DNA of 17,944 nt from JAZDLC01 sp043802345 (GCA_043802345.1 JAZDLC010000200.1:1-17944); one strand, 5' to 3'. Shown: positions 6,397-14,547, counted from the first letter of the stretch. The notes: generated by a model not told the origin, from the letters alone. Numbers and translations are program-made.

Positions 6397-7398
6397 CTAG
6401 CGCACGAGCAGGACCTTGCAGTTGCCGCAACGGACCTGGCCTTCGGTGGCGGACCTGGGGAAGGCGTTGCTCTGGGTGCAGAAGGGACAGCGGATGTGGA
6501 TCTTCCCTTCGCGCTCCTCATGCTTGGCGGAGCGGCAGCGAGGGCAGGCGTAGCTGTTGGTCGGGCTGAAGAGGCGGAAGTTCTGGCAGACCGAGAGACG
6601 CACTGTCGCGTGCTGCGCGCTCGTGCCCTTGGTGATTCGCTCGTACGCTTCGTGAATCCGCTTGAACTTCTCTTCGGCGACCGAGGTGAACTCCTCGCCC
6701 AGATGCTGGAAGCGGTCCGGATGGTAGTTCTTCACCGCTTCCCGGTACTTCGCCTTGACCGTGGCCAGGTCGGCGCCCGGGGCAAGGCCCAGCAGGGTGT
6801 AGTCGTCTCCTCCGCCGCCACCGGAGGCGGACGCTGTCACGAAGTGAGCCCGAATGCCCTCGAAATCGGCCCGGGAGAGGCCGAGGGCCAGTGCGGCATC
6901 CAACAGGGCGGACTCCTCGAATCCCTGGAGCTGGCGGTCGGCCAGGGCGACGCGGAACAGAACAAACAGGACATGAACCCGATCGGCGGCGTCCAGAGCG
7001 GGCATTTCGCCGGCCAGTTCCGAGGGGCGCGCCGTCGCTTCCTGCAAGCAGGCGTCGATCATCCGATCGATGGCGGCGAGGCTGGACGGCGGCAGGCCCG
7101 CGTCACGCTGGAAGTACGACCGGATCGCCTCTCGCTCCGACGGCGCGACCTCCCCATCCAGCCGCGCCACCGCCACCGCCATCCTCAGGAGGGCCGTGGC
7201 CCTCTCCAGCGCCAGACCCCGGCTGCGGGTACCGCCTCCCTGCGGCGCCAGCTGCTTCTGGAAGAGATGGCCCAACAGGGCTCCGATGACCAGCCCGGGC
7301 AGGGAACCCTTGCCGAGAAAGAGACCCAGGCCGGCGCCCACCAGGGCGCCAACCGGTGCGTTCCTCGGCACGACGGTCCTGCGGGCCGGTGTGGTCAT
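6397..7398 (-). CDS. TerB-like/DnaJ-domain protein with C-terminal zinc ribbons (DjlA-like)
   Basis: A 333-residue co-chaperone-like protein. Residues 14-46 are Gly-rich and hydrophobic (VGALVGAGLGLFLGKGSLPG), a probable membrane insertion or glycine-zipper segment. A TerB/DjlA-type helical domain spans about 65-190. A J domain follows (DDYTLLGLAPGADLATVKAK onward) with the essential HPD at residues 226-228, which stimulates the ATPase of DnaK. The C terminus carries three C-x2-C pairs (Cys285/288, 304/307, 324/327), probably zinc-binding. E. coli DjlA has TerB plus a J domain but no zinc ribbon, so this is a variant architecture. The ATG overlaps the TGA stop of the alkaline phosphatase gene (ATGA), so it is translated together with the exported enzymes upstream. 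It may assist folding or quality control of envelope proteins; this is inference. Confidence 0.88.
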   Translation of the reverse strand: MTTPARRTVVPRNAPVGALVGAGLGLFLGKGSLPGLVIGALLGHLFQKQLAPQGGGTRSRGLALERATALLRMAVAVARLDGEVAPSEREAIRSYFQRDAGLPPSSLAAIDRMIDACLQEATARPSELAGEMPALDAADRVHVLFVLFRVALADRQLQGFEESALLDAALALGLSRADFEGIRAHFVTASASGGGGGDDYTLLGLAPGADLATVKAKYREAVKNYHPDRFQHLGEEFTSVAEEKFKRIHEAYERITKGTSAQHATVRLSVCQNFRLFSPTNSYACPRCRSAKHEEREGKIHIRCPFCTQSNAFPRSATEGQVRCGNCKVLLVR

Positions 7399-9047
7399 CG
7401 GGTGCCCGCATTCAGAGGAACCAGGTCGTGGGCGCAGCCATCGATTGCCCGGGGCGGCGTGACCTGCAGCAGCCGGGCCAGGGTCGGCGCAAGATCGATG
7501 GATCCGAACCGCTCACCCCGGATGCCGGCCGGGATCGCGGGTCCAAGGAAGATCATCGGCACCCGCTGGTCGTAGTCGTACTGGGTGCCGTGATTCGACT
7601 TCACGTAGGCCGCGGAGTCGAGGTAGTCCAGGTGGAAGTGTCGTTCGAAGTCCAGCATCAGGTCACCGCTCCGCTCCGGGTGGAACGAAAGCCGAAACGA
7701 TTCGGGGACGGTCTCATCGCCACGACTCAACCGCTGGAAGGAGTATGCGGTGCGGATGCCGGGAATGGAACGTACCGCCTGAATCGCCGCGTCACGGACC
7801 AGCTCGAGGTCGAGGCCGAGGTCCCCGGCGACGCGGTGGTCCAAAAAAACGTCTGGACGCGCGGAGAATACCCAGTCGGCCTCGCCAAAGCGCTGGTCGA
7901 GCTCCCTGTCGATGGTCTTCTCCAGTGCACTCTTCGGGACCCGACCCGCCGGCAGGCCGCTCGAACAGAGCCTCTCCACCACCGGATTCACCCCATGGTC
8001 GGCAGTCAGGACCAGCACCTGCCGGTCCGCCCCCGCGGCCCGCTCCAGCGCCTCGAAGAAGGCCGGCAATGCCTCATCCAGCCAGGCGTAGTACTCGCAG
8101 ACTTCCCGGGAGTCCGGCCCGTAGGCATGACCGATGTAGTCCGCGGACGAGAGGCTGACGAGCAGCAGGTCCGGCTCCTCGTCGGCGCCCAGTCCGAGAG
8201 CAAAGATGGCCGCGGTGGCCAGGGCCAGGGTCCGCTCATCGCCAAAAGGCGTGAACACCAGGTCGCTCACTGTCGTCACGGCATGGGGAAACGACGCATC
8301 GCTCAGGTCGCCGAGGGGACTCCGGCCTTCGTACGACATCGCGTCCCGGGTGACACCGGTGTCCTCGAGCCGGGCCTCGTCGAGCAGCGGTGTCCAGACG
8401 CGGCCCACCTGCGCCTGCGGCGGATGGGTCCGGTTGAACTCGGCAACCCAGTCCGGCTGCTTCTTCGCGTAGAAGGAGGAAGTGGTGAATTCCCCGGTCT
8501 CCCCGTCCCCGTAGACGCTGGCGTCCGGACCCTGCCCTCCCAGCAGGACCGCGGCGCGCCCCTTGATCGCCACCGAGACCACCTTTGCCCCGGGCCGCTC
8601 CGCCTTGAGCCAGTCACCCAGAGCCGGGACCAGAAGATCCCGGGGAGAGCAACCGGCGGCCTTCCCGTTCCCGTTCAAGTTGTGCTCCCGCCGGTCGACG
8701 GTGACTGTCCGGAAGGTCCCCGGTGCTTCTTCCGGCAAGGAGTTGGCCACGATTCCGTGCCGGGACGGATGGCTGCCGGTGGAGAGCGTGGCATGGCCCG
8801 GTCCGGTGTTGGTGCCGGCGTGCAGATGCCGGGCATCGGTGAAAGACAGGCCGGAGCGAATCAGCCGGAGAAGGCCTCCCTCCAGGACCGGCCGGAAGCG
8901 ATCCAGATAGTCGTGCCGCATCTGATCCACGACCAGCACGGTCACCAGCCGCGGCGGAGGCGCCGCGGGAAGATCGGCCGGCTCGGAGCACGCAGGCGCG
9001 GCTCCCATCAGCGCGGCGAACGAGAGAGCCGGGCCATACCGGATCAT
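7395..9047 (-). CDS. PafA/SPAP-type alkaline phosphatase family lipoprotein
   Basis: A 550-residue exported phosphatase. The signal peptide ends in the lipobox APA-C20, so it is probably a lipoprotein. Superfamily motifs are VLVVDQMRHDYLDRF (metal Asp), the nucleophile segment NTGPGHATLSTG with Thr81, SLSSADYIGHAYGPDS, LTADHGV and SNHGTQYDYDQRVPMIF. Relative to PafA (as I recall it, T79, N100, K162, R164), this protein has Thr81, Asn102 in HGIVANSL, and Lys162/Arg164 in AIKGRAAV, so the whole phosphate-binding set is present and a broad-specificity phosphomonoesterase is likely. The ATG overlaps the stop of the M1 fusion gene (ATGA) and its own stop overlaps the start of the J-domain gene. 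PafA-like enzymes are often expressed irrespective of phosphate; no Pho box was recognised here. Exact substrate unknown. Confidence 0.92.
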   Translation of the reverse strand: MIRYGPALSFAALMGAAPACSEPADLPAAPPPRLVTVLVVDQMRHDYLDRFRPVLEGGLLRLIRSGLSFTDARHLHAGTNTGPGHATLSTGSHPSRHGIVANSLPEEAPGTFRTVTVDRREHNLNGNGKAAGCSPRDLLVPALGDWLKAERPGAKVVSVAIKGRAAVLLGGQGPDASVYGDGETGEFTTSSFYAKKQPDWVAEFNRTHPPQAQVGRVWTPLLDEARLEDTGVTRDAMSYEGRSPLGDLSDASFPHAVTTVSDLVFTPFGDERTLALATAAIFALGLGADEEPDLLLVSLSSADYIGHAYGPDSREVCEYYAWLDEALPAFFEALERAAGADRQVLVLTADHGVNPVVERLCSSGLPAGRVPKSALEKTIDRELDQRFGEADWVFSARPDVFLDHRVAGDLGLDLELVRDAAIQAVRSIPGIRTAYSFQRLSRGDETVPESFRLSFHPERSGDLMLDFERHFHLDYLDSAAYVKSNHGTQYDYDQRVPMIFLGPAIPAGIRGERFGSIDLAPTLARLLQVTPPRAIDGCAHDLVPLNAGTR

Positions 9048-12000
9048 GAGAACCAGGAGATGCCCGCGAGGAAGCTCTGCGCCCAGAACTGGAAGAACGC
9101 GCCGAAGGCCCCGGCAGCGCCCTGATCCGCGAGAGCAAGGCGGCCGTTGTTGGTCAGGTCCAGGTCAAGGGCGATGGTATGCGCAGGGTCGACCACCGCG
9201 GCCACCAGCCGGGCCTCCCGCGGCTCCGGCGTGATCCGGTACCAGGGCCTCTCCTCGTCCAGGACGACCGTCTCCGTCGTGCCGTCGGAGAAGCGCAGCT
9301 CCACCGTGGTCTCCAGCCACAATTCGCCCCGGTTCCGGACGTAGACCTCCGAGCCGAACAGCTTCCCCTCCGCCTCCGCGCCACCGCGCTCCTCCGCGTC
9401 CGGATCCTCCGGCCGGAACCAGCGGCCGAGCCAGCTCCGCTTCTTGCCATGTCCGGAGAAGCGACTCTGGAGCTCTCCTCCGGGGTGCTCCGGAAGCAGG
9501 AAGCCGCTCGCCGCCCGGACCTCGAACGAGCGCACATCCTCCACCGCGTAGTCGATGGTCCCGCTGCCGTGCACGCATGCCACCAGGAAATCGTGGTAGC
9601 GGCCGCCGGTCTGTTCGTCCACCAGGGCGATGAAGTCCTCCGAAGTGGGATGCTGGAACGCGTACCGCCTGGACCAGGCGCGGATCAGCTCGCGCATCCG
9701 GTCCCAGCCGATCTGACCCTCCAGGGTCTTGAGCATCAGCGCCGGCTTGGAGTAGGCCGAGGCGTAGTAGGCGTTCTCGCGACCCTCCCGGAAGACCTCC
9801 CAGGACAGGGTCTTCAGCGGCGCGCTGTGCGCGAAGGGGACGTACGTCTCCTTTTTGTGTTGAAGGAGATCGGAACTGGCGTCCCGCGGGAACAGCGAGG
9901 GGATCGAGAAGCCGAAAAGGCGCGACTCCGGCTCGCCGTCGGCCCGGAAGAACGGACTGTCGTCGTACCCCACCAGGGCTGTCAGCAGCGGCGGCGCCTC
10001 CAGCACGGCATGGTAGATCCGGGTGGCCTGCAGGTGGGCCAGACCGGGCGACTCCCCCGGACCGGGGAAGATCTCCTGAAGCAGCCGGTGGGTCATGTAG
10101 GTGGTGATCCCCTCGTCCAGCCAGGCCTCCTCGAACTCGTTCGTGGCGACCATCCCGTACCAGTATTGGTGGCTGAACTCGTGCACCGTGACGCTGGCCG
10201 GGTCCGCCGACCGGGCGGCGAACCAGCCCAGGAACTCAGGCGCGGCAGCGCCGATGGTGAACAGCATGGGGTACTCCATGCCGCCGCCCTGCCCGTGCGG
10301 ATGCGCCTCGATCACCAACCGTGGGTAGGGGTAGGGGAAGATCCACTCGTCGAGGCGCTCCATGGCCGTGCGCGCGGCGCGCAGGGTCAGCTCCGCCTTC
10401 GGCTCCAGGTATGGCTGGGAGAGCAGCACGATCTCGGTGCCCCGGCCGGTGGCCTCCGCATGACGGACGAAGTTCGGCGAGGCGCACCAGGCGAAGTCGT
10501 GCACCGCCTCGGCAAGGAAGGCGACCGTCTTCGTGCCCAGATCCTTGTCGAGCCCTGGCTCGCCCCGGGGCACTCCGGTCGCTTCCAGCACGTAATCCTC
10601 GGGAACCGTGATCGTCACCAGGTACTTGCCGAAGTCGGCGAAGAACTCCGAAGGGTTCCGGAAGGGCCAGTCGACGAACCGGCCGTTCTGGTGGGCGCAG
10701 AGCTTCGGGAACCACTGCATCGCGTTCACATGCCGGCCCACCTTCCCCATGCGGGCCACGATTCGCGGCAGCTTCGTCTGGAAGGAGATCCGGAACCGGA
10801 TCTCCTTCCCCTTGCCCAGGGGCTCGAGGAGCCGCACGCGCATGATGGTGCCCTCGATGCGGGTGCGGTCGCCGAGGTTGGTTCCGGAACCGTCGAGGAC
10901 CGAATGAACCAGGAGATAGCCGCTCCCTTTCGCGCCCCGCTCCAGGAGCTTCTGCCTGGCGCGCCCATCCAGGACCCAGGGCGTTTCGGTGTTGGCCCAT
11001 GCGTTCGGATAGAGATGGAACGGGATCTCGTCGACGGGACCGTCCGACAGGTTGCGGAACAGCACGTCCTCCACACCGTCCAGCATCATCCGCTCCGCGT
11101 CGAGGCTCACCGCGATGGTGTACTCGTTGCTGAAGGGCCCTCCGGGAAGGACGGGAATCGGATCGGACTGTCCCTGAAGGACGCCGGAAAGAAGAGGGAG
11201 CAGGAATGGAATCAGGAAGATGCTGGAGCGCCCCTTGCCGCGGGGGCTGGGCGCGTCGACCACCGGGCTGGGCGCGTACGCCAGCTCCGGATCCTGCTCC
11301 TGCGGCGGGGCGGTCCCGTCCGCGTAGATCGCCATCAGGCCGCCGGCCCGGGCCACCAGGGCCGCCTGCAGCAGGAAGATGGTGACCTGGGTCAGCAAGA
11401 GGTAGACCACGAACGGCGGGACCGCGTAGTCGAGCCGCGCGCTGATGAAGGCCAGCGGGTGGAGCGGCCGGGTCCAGTCGATCTGCCGCAGCAGCAGGTC
11501 CTGGCAGGCGTACAGGGCGAGCACCAGCAGGGTGGAGAGGCCGAAGAACAAAAGAAGCGTGAATGGACTCCTGAGCGCGAACACCAGGCCCTTCCAGTAG
11601 CCGCGCAACATGAACCTGTCGTTGTCCATCACGCAGCGGATGCGGGCCAGATGCACCGGCAGCACCACCAGCAGCACGAAAAGAGCCACGAACAGGATCG
11701 TCTTGCCGGTCAGGATCCATCCCAGCAGCCCGGCCGAGGCGGCCCGTTCGAACGACTCGTTGAACCACCAGGTCAGGCCGCTCGAGGCCAGATCATTGAG
11801 CAGGGCCAGTCCCAGCAGAACCACGGCAGCCGGCACCAGCACCCGGAAGAACGGAAATAGATACCGGCCGCAGGCGGCGAAGAACGTGGTGAAGTTGAGA
11901 GGCCTGCGGCGGTCGGCGAGGGACGCCAGCACGCCTCCTTGCAAGAAGGCATAGACCACGAAGTAGGCGGCGGCGCTCAGCAGGGCCAGGGTCTCCAATG

Positions 12001-12280
12001 AAGAGAGAAACGGGGTCTGGCTGTGAAGCAGGTCGGTCAGGAAACCGGCGTCGAAGAGGGACAGGAACCCCCTGGAATCAGGAGTCTGCGCCACGGTGGT
12101 CCGGGCCAGGCAGTAGACGGGAACCGCCATGACCAGACCGAACAGGAAGTTCGTGAGGTAGAGCAGAACGACGCTCTTGACGCCGAAGAACGCCCGGACG
12201 AGCCCGAGGAAGAGCGCTCGAAACGCCAGCGAGATTGAACTCGCCAGCCCCGCGACCAGGGTCCTGAACGGTTGCAGCAT
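9044..12280 (-). CDS. Polytopic membrane domain fused to M1-family metallopeptidase
   Basis: A 1078-residue two-part protein. Residues 1-320 contain about six membrane helices (roughly 36-58, 95-120, 141-163, 184-212, 236-258, 286-312) of no family I recognise. A linker rich in Pro and Gln follows, then another hydrophobic segment at 354-370 (IFLIPFLLPLLSGVL) that looks like a former signal peptide. The rest is an M1 (gluzincin) aminopeptidase-type domain: GGGMEYPM (Met668, Glu669) in place of GxMEN, zinc site HEFSH (His700, His704) with Glu723 of LDEG exactly eighteen residues later, and AYSKPALML with a candidate catalytic Tyr. A C-terminal hydrophobic tail ends the protein. The catalytic domain should face the periplasm. 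The start has GGAAGG seven bases upstream. It is first in an operon with the phosphatase and J-domain genes. It may trim peptides or process envelope proteins. Confidence 0.92.
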   Translation of the reverse strand: MLQPFRTLVAGLASSISLAFRALFLGLVRAFFGVKSVVLLYLTNFLFGLVMAVPVYCLARTTVAQTPDSRGFLSLFDAGFLTDLLHSQTPFLSSLETLALLSAAAYFVVYAFLQGGVLASLADRRRPLNFTTFFAACGRYLFPFFRVLVPAAVVLLGLALLNDLASSGLTWWFNESFERAASAGLLGWILTGKTILFVALFVLLVVLPVHLARIRCVMDNDRFMLRGYWKGLVFALRSPFTLLLFFGLSTLLVLALYACQDLLLRQIDWTRPLHPLAFISARLDYAVPPFVVYLLLTQVTIFLLQAALVARAGGLMAIYADGTAPPQEQDPELAYAPSPVVDAPSPRGKGRSSIFLIPFLLPLLSGVLQGQSDPIPVLPGGPFSNEYTIAVSLDAERMMLDGVEDVLFRNLSDGPVDEIPFHLYPNAWANTETPWVLDGRARQKLLERGAKGSGYLLVHSVLDGSGTNLGDRTRIEGTIMRVRLLEPLGKGKEIRFRISFQTKLPRIVARMGKVGRHVNAMQWFPKLCAHQNGRFVDWPFRNPSEFFADFGKYLVTITVPEDYVLEATGVPRGEPGLDKDLGTKTVAFLAEAVHDFAWCASPNFVRHAEATGRGTEIVLLSQPYLEPKAELTLRAARTAMERLDEWIFPYPYPRLVIEAHPHGQGGGMEYPMLFTIGAAAPEFLGWFAARSADPASVTVHEFSHQYWYGMVATNEFEEAWLDEGITTYMTHRLLQEIFPGPGESPGLAHLQATRIYHAVLEAPPLLTALVGYDDSPFFRADGEPESRLFGFSIPSLFPRDASSDLLQHKKETYVPFAHSAPLKTLSWEVFREGRENAYYASAYSKPALMLKTLEGQIGWDRMRELIRAWSRRYAFQHPTSEDFIALVDEQTGGRYHDFLVACVHGSGTIDYAVEDVRSFEVRAASGFLLPEHPGGELQSRFSGHGKKRSWLGRWFRPEDPDAEERGGAEAEGKLFGSEVYVRNRGELWLETTVELRFSDGTTETVVLDEERPWYRITPEPREARLVAAVVDPAHTIALDLDLTNNGRLALADQGAAGAFGAFFQFWAQSFLAGISWFS

Positions 12281-12419
12281 GTTCGTGCCTTCCGATGCGG
12301 CATGCGGGTTGGGTCAGCCCGACAAAATAGATGTCTCCGGCCGGAAAGGGAAAGGCGGTTGCCGGAAGGATGCTCAATCGGTAAATCTTGCCTTTCTCGA
12401 GATTTCACTGGAGGATCCG
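12281..12419. promoter_or_regulatory. Divergent intergenic promoter region
   Basis: This 139-base gap must hold promoters for the M1 fusion operon (minus) and the small lipoprotein (plus). For the plus strand, TTGCCG (12359-12364), a 17-base spacer and TAAATC (12382-12387) make a partial sigma70 match. For the minus strand, TATTTT near 12321-12330 is a possible -10 without a good -35. A ten-base palindrome TCCGGCCGGA lies centrally at 12336-12345 and could be an operator, though such words arise easily in GC-rich DNA. Confidence 0.35.
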
Positions 12420-12770
12420 ATGCGGAAGATTTTGAGCAGCCTCGGTTTGGTGGTGATTCTACTCCCTCTGCTGGGCACATCCGGGTGCCAGTCGTTCTCC
12501 GAGCCGGGCGTGGACGAAGTCAAGGGGGTCCGGATTCTCGAACAGCCTGATCCGAGGACTCTGGAGATCTTCGGCCACGTCACCGCCCAGAAGACGTTCG
12601 CAAGAAGCGACTGGATGCGCGCTGAGGAGCTGACTCTGGAGAGTCTCAAGGCCGCGGCCATGCGGGAATACCCGGAAACGACCGTTCTTTTCCACGTCGC
12701 GCTGGTGCCGGGTGACGGCCAGAACACGCTGAAGGCCACCGGAATCGCGGCTCGCAGGCGAGGATCCTGA
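12420..12770 (+). CDS. Small hypothetical lipoprotein
   Basis: A 116-residue predicted lipoprotein. Residues 1-22 are a signal peptide (MRKILSSLGLVVILLPLLG) with TSG-C23 as the lipidation site. The mature part is short and mixed: VRILEQPDPRTLEIFGHVTA, then a helix ELTLESLKAAAMREYP and a strand TTVLFHVALV ending in KATGIAARR. This helix-strand order loosely recalls small lipoproteins and exported proteins of the DUF4156 or YbjQ kind, in which a helix of the type LKxxA is followed by a strand; the resemblance is weak. The start at 12420 is supported by GGAGG six bases upstream; the frame is open further upstream, but that part lies in the divergent promoter region. It is divergent from the M1 fusion and 129 bases ahead of the methyltransferase. 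Function unknown. Confidence 0.8.
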   Translation: MRKILSSLGLVVILLPLLGTSGCQSFSEPGVDEVKGVRILEQPDPRTLEIFGHVTAQKTFARSDWMRAEELTLESLKAAAMREYPETTVLFHVALVPGDGQNTLKATGIAARRRGS

Positions 12771-12782
12771 GCGCCTTCCGGC

Positions 12783-12828
12783 CGGGCTTGCCACGCCGAA
12801 ACAAGTAAAACGGGCCTGCCACGCCGAA
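12783..12828 (+). repeat. Short direct repeat, two copies
   Basis: CGGGCTTGCCACGCCGAA (12783-12800) recurs as CGGGCCTGCCACGCCGAA (12811-12828), 18 bases with one mismatch and a 28-base period, in the gap between the small lipoprotein and the methyltransferase gene. It may be a regulator-binding pair, the remnant of a duplication, or a genome-wide intergenic repeat. No coding sense is visible. Confidence 0.6.
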
Positions 12829-12899
12829 GAGAAGGGGGGCTCAAGGTAAGGGGTGGTCCGCGCCGATCTCCTGGTGTTCAGCTTGTGCTCACACCATGG

Positions 12900-13904
12900 A
12901 TGTCTCCATTGCAGACCGCAAAGAACATCGGGCAGCCCCTGCGTTCGCTCGTTCAGGCATTGGAAGCTGCTCGCGCCGGTTCCGCCCAGGGAGCCGCCAT
13001 CGATTCCCAGTTGGGCGACTTCATGCGGGGCGCCGGGGAGGCGCTCCCTGGAGAGTCCGCCCAGGGGCGCAAGCTCTTCCGGGAAACCACCCTTGAAGAA
13101 CTGACGCCCGTGGTTTCGACGGCAGGATTGCTGCGGGCCGTGCGCCGCCGGACGGAGGCGGGCGCTCGGAATTTCTCCGCCCTGCGCCGTGCCATGGTCA
13201 ACGTCCCCTCAGGCGAAGACCCGGCGGCGGAGGCATTCGATCGGTGTCTCCTCTCGGCCAACGCGCTCTCGGCTCTCAGGGCGCGGCGAACCTTCTTCCG
13301 CAGGGAGCTCAGGTACCGCTTCCAGCGCAGCCCGCTCGACAGGCCGTTCCGGGTCCTCTCGTTCGGCGCCGGTCCCGGCGACGAGTTGCTGGAGTTCCTG
13401 CGTGAACAGGGTCCTCAGGCGGGGAGGGTTCAGGCCACCTTGCTCGATGGCGACGCGGATTGCGCCGCTCACATGAGGCAGCAACTCGGGAACAACGGCA
13501 TTTCCTCCTCGCTGGAGATCCGGCAGCTTGACCCGGTCCGCGCGGCGCTGATCGACGAGACCAGTGGGATGGAACGGCAGGACTTCATCTACGCGCCCTG
13601 TCTGTTCGACTTCCTGCCGGACGAGGTCGCGGCAAAGTGCCTGGAATTCATCTACCGGTTGCTCTCGCCGAGGGGGCAGTTCTTCCTGGCGCACTATCAC
13701 CGGGATCTGACCCCCGCGGACCAGGTGGTGCTGGAGTGGTGGCTGGAGTGGTACCCTTATTTCCGGACGCCGCAGGAAGTCGGTAGGCTTCTCTCGAAGA
13801 GCGGGCTGGCCCGCGCCGGGCGGGCCGCCGGTCTGGTGCGTGGGCCGAATGTCTACGTGGTGGTCGAGCGTCCCCCGGACGATCGGAAGCGCGCGCGGGA
13901 GTGA
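12900..13904 (+). CDS. Class I SAM-dependent methyltransferase, extracellular-factor (PhcB-like) type
   Basis: A 334-residue protein with a helical N-terminal domain (about 1-145) and a Rossmann methyltransferase domain. Motif I is RVLSFGAGPGDELLEFL (about residues 151-167); the acidic loop that binds the SAM ribose is LLDGDAD. Later, DFIYAPCLFDFLPDEVAAK, then SPRGQFFLAHYH and EWWLEWYPYFRTPQEV, resemble the pattern of the extracellular-factor methyltransferases that make 3-hydroxy-fatty-acid methyl esters in other bacteria (LFDYL, then dWxLiyRT). That likeness is from memory and the subfamily is inferred. Start choice is uncertain: ATG 12900 is preferred, but an in-frame GTG at 12885 would add five residues, and neither has a Shine-Dalgarno. 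The gene sits 25 bases before pcm and may be co-transcribed with it. Possible product: a methylated lipid signal or another small molecule. Confidence 0.82.
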   Translation: MSPLQTAKNIGQPLRSLVQALEAARAGSAQGAAIDSQLGDFMRGAGEALPGESAQGRKLFRETTLEELTPVVSTAGLLRAVRRRTEAGARNFSALRRAMVNVPSGEDPAAEAFDRCLLSANALSALRARRTFFRRELRYRFQRSPLDRPFRVLSFGAGPGDELLEFLREQGPQAGRVQATLLDGDADCAAHMRQQLGNNGISSSLEIRQLDPVRAALIDETSGMERQDFIYAPCLFDFLPDEVAAKCLEFIYRLLSPRGQFFLAHYHRDLTPADQVVLEWWLEWYPYFRTPQEVGRLLSKSGLARAGRAAGLVRGPNVYVVVERPPDDRKRARE

Positions 13905-13929
13905 GTAGCGACGGGCTAGAGAGGCGCAG

Positions 13930-14547
13930 GTGACCACAGAGCGCGGGCAGATGATCGAGCGGCAGATTCGGGCCCGGGGCGTCCGCGACGAGCGGGTGCT
14001 GGCGGCGATGGAGAAGGTCCCGAGGGAACGCTTCGTGCTCGCCGTGGACCTTGACCATGCGTACGAGGACAGGCCCCTGCCGATCGGCCGGGGTCAGACC
14101 ATCTCCCAGCCGTACATCGTCGCGGTCATGACCGAGAAGGCGAGGATCTCACCCAGCCACCGGGTGCTCGAGATCGGCACCGGCTCCGGGTACCAGACCG
14201 CCGTCCTCGGCGAACTCGCGGCCGAGGTCTTCAGTATCGAGATCATCGAGTCGCTGAGCCGGAGGGCCGGGTCGATCCTGGCTGAGCTCGGCTACGAGAA
14301 CGTCCATTGCCGCATCGGCGACGGATCCTCCGGCTGGCCGGAAGAGGCTCCGTTCGACGCGATCCTGGTCACCGCCGCTCCGGCCGGAATCCCGGCGGCG
14401 CTGGTGGCCCAGCTCGCCGAGGGCGGCCGGCTGGTCATTCCCGTGGGCAGGAAGGACCAGGAGCTGGTGGTGATCACGAAGACAGACGGCGCGGTGCAGC
14501 AAGAGCCCCTGTTCCCGGTTCGCTTCGTGCCGATGACCGGGGGCTGA
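13930..14547 (+). CDS. pcm: Protein-L-isoaspartate O-methyltransferase
   Basis: A 205-residue enzyme, the usual length, that methylates L-isoaspartyl residues in aged proteins using SAM and so starts their repair in the cytoplasm. Diagnostic features are MIERQIRARGVRDERVLAAM and VPRERFV at the N terminus, the substrate loop GQTISQPYIVAVM (about 55-67), SAM motif I VLEIGTGSGYQTAVL, the acidic SIEIIE, and post-motif VTAAPAGIPAALVAQLAEGG. The start is a GTG at 13930 with AGAGAGG a few bases upstream; an internal ATG at 13951 would lose the conserved first residues. It follows the methyltransferase gene by 25 bases on the same strand and converges on the GTPase gene with only 18 bases between stops. 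Confidence 0.96.
   Translation: MTTERGQMIERQIRARGVRDERVLAAMEKVPRERFVLAVDLDHAYEDRPLPIGRGQTISQPYIVAVMTEKARISPSHRVLEIGTGSGYQTAVLGELAAEVFSIEIIESLSRRAGSILAELGYENVHCRIGDGSSGWPEEAPFDAILVTAAPAGIPAALVAQLAEGGRLVIPVGRKDQELVVITKTDGAVQQEPLFPVRFVPMTGG

Noticed and set aside
7356..9125. 589-codon open frame on the plus strand, antisense to the alkaline phosphatase
   Set aside because: Shadow frame without recognisable features; the opposite strand carries complete catalytic motifs.
9179..11860. 893-codon open frame on the plus strand, antisense to the M1 fusion
   Set aside because: Its translation is rich in Gln, Glu, His, Arg and Pro with no domain, signal or motif, while the minus strand encodes an intact M1 zinc site. 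Long antisense frames are expected in GC-rich DNA.
12336..12345. TCCGGCCGGA palindrome as a definite operator
   Set aside because: Ten-base GC palindromes are frequent by chance in such DNA; noted only inside the promoter region entry.
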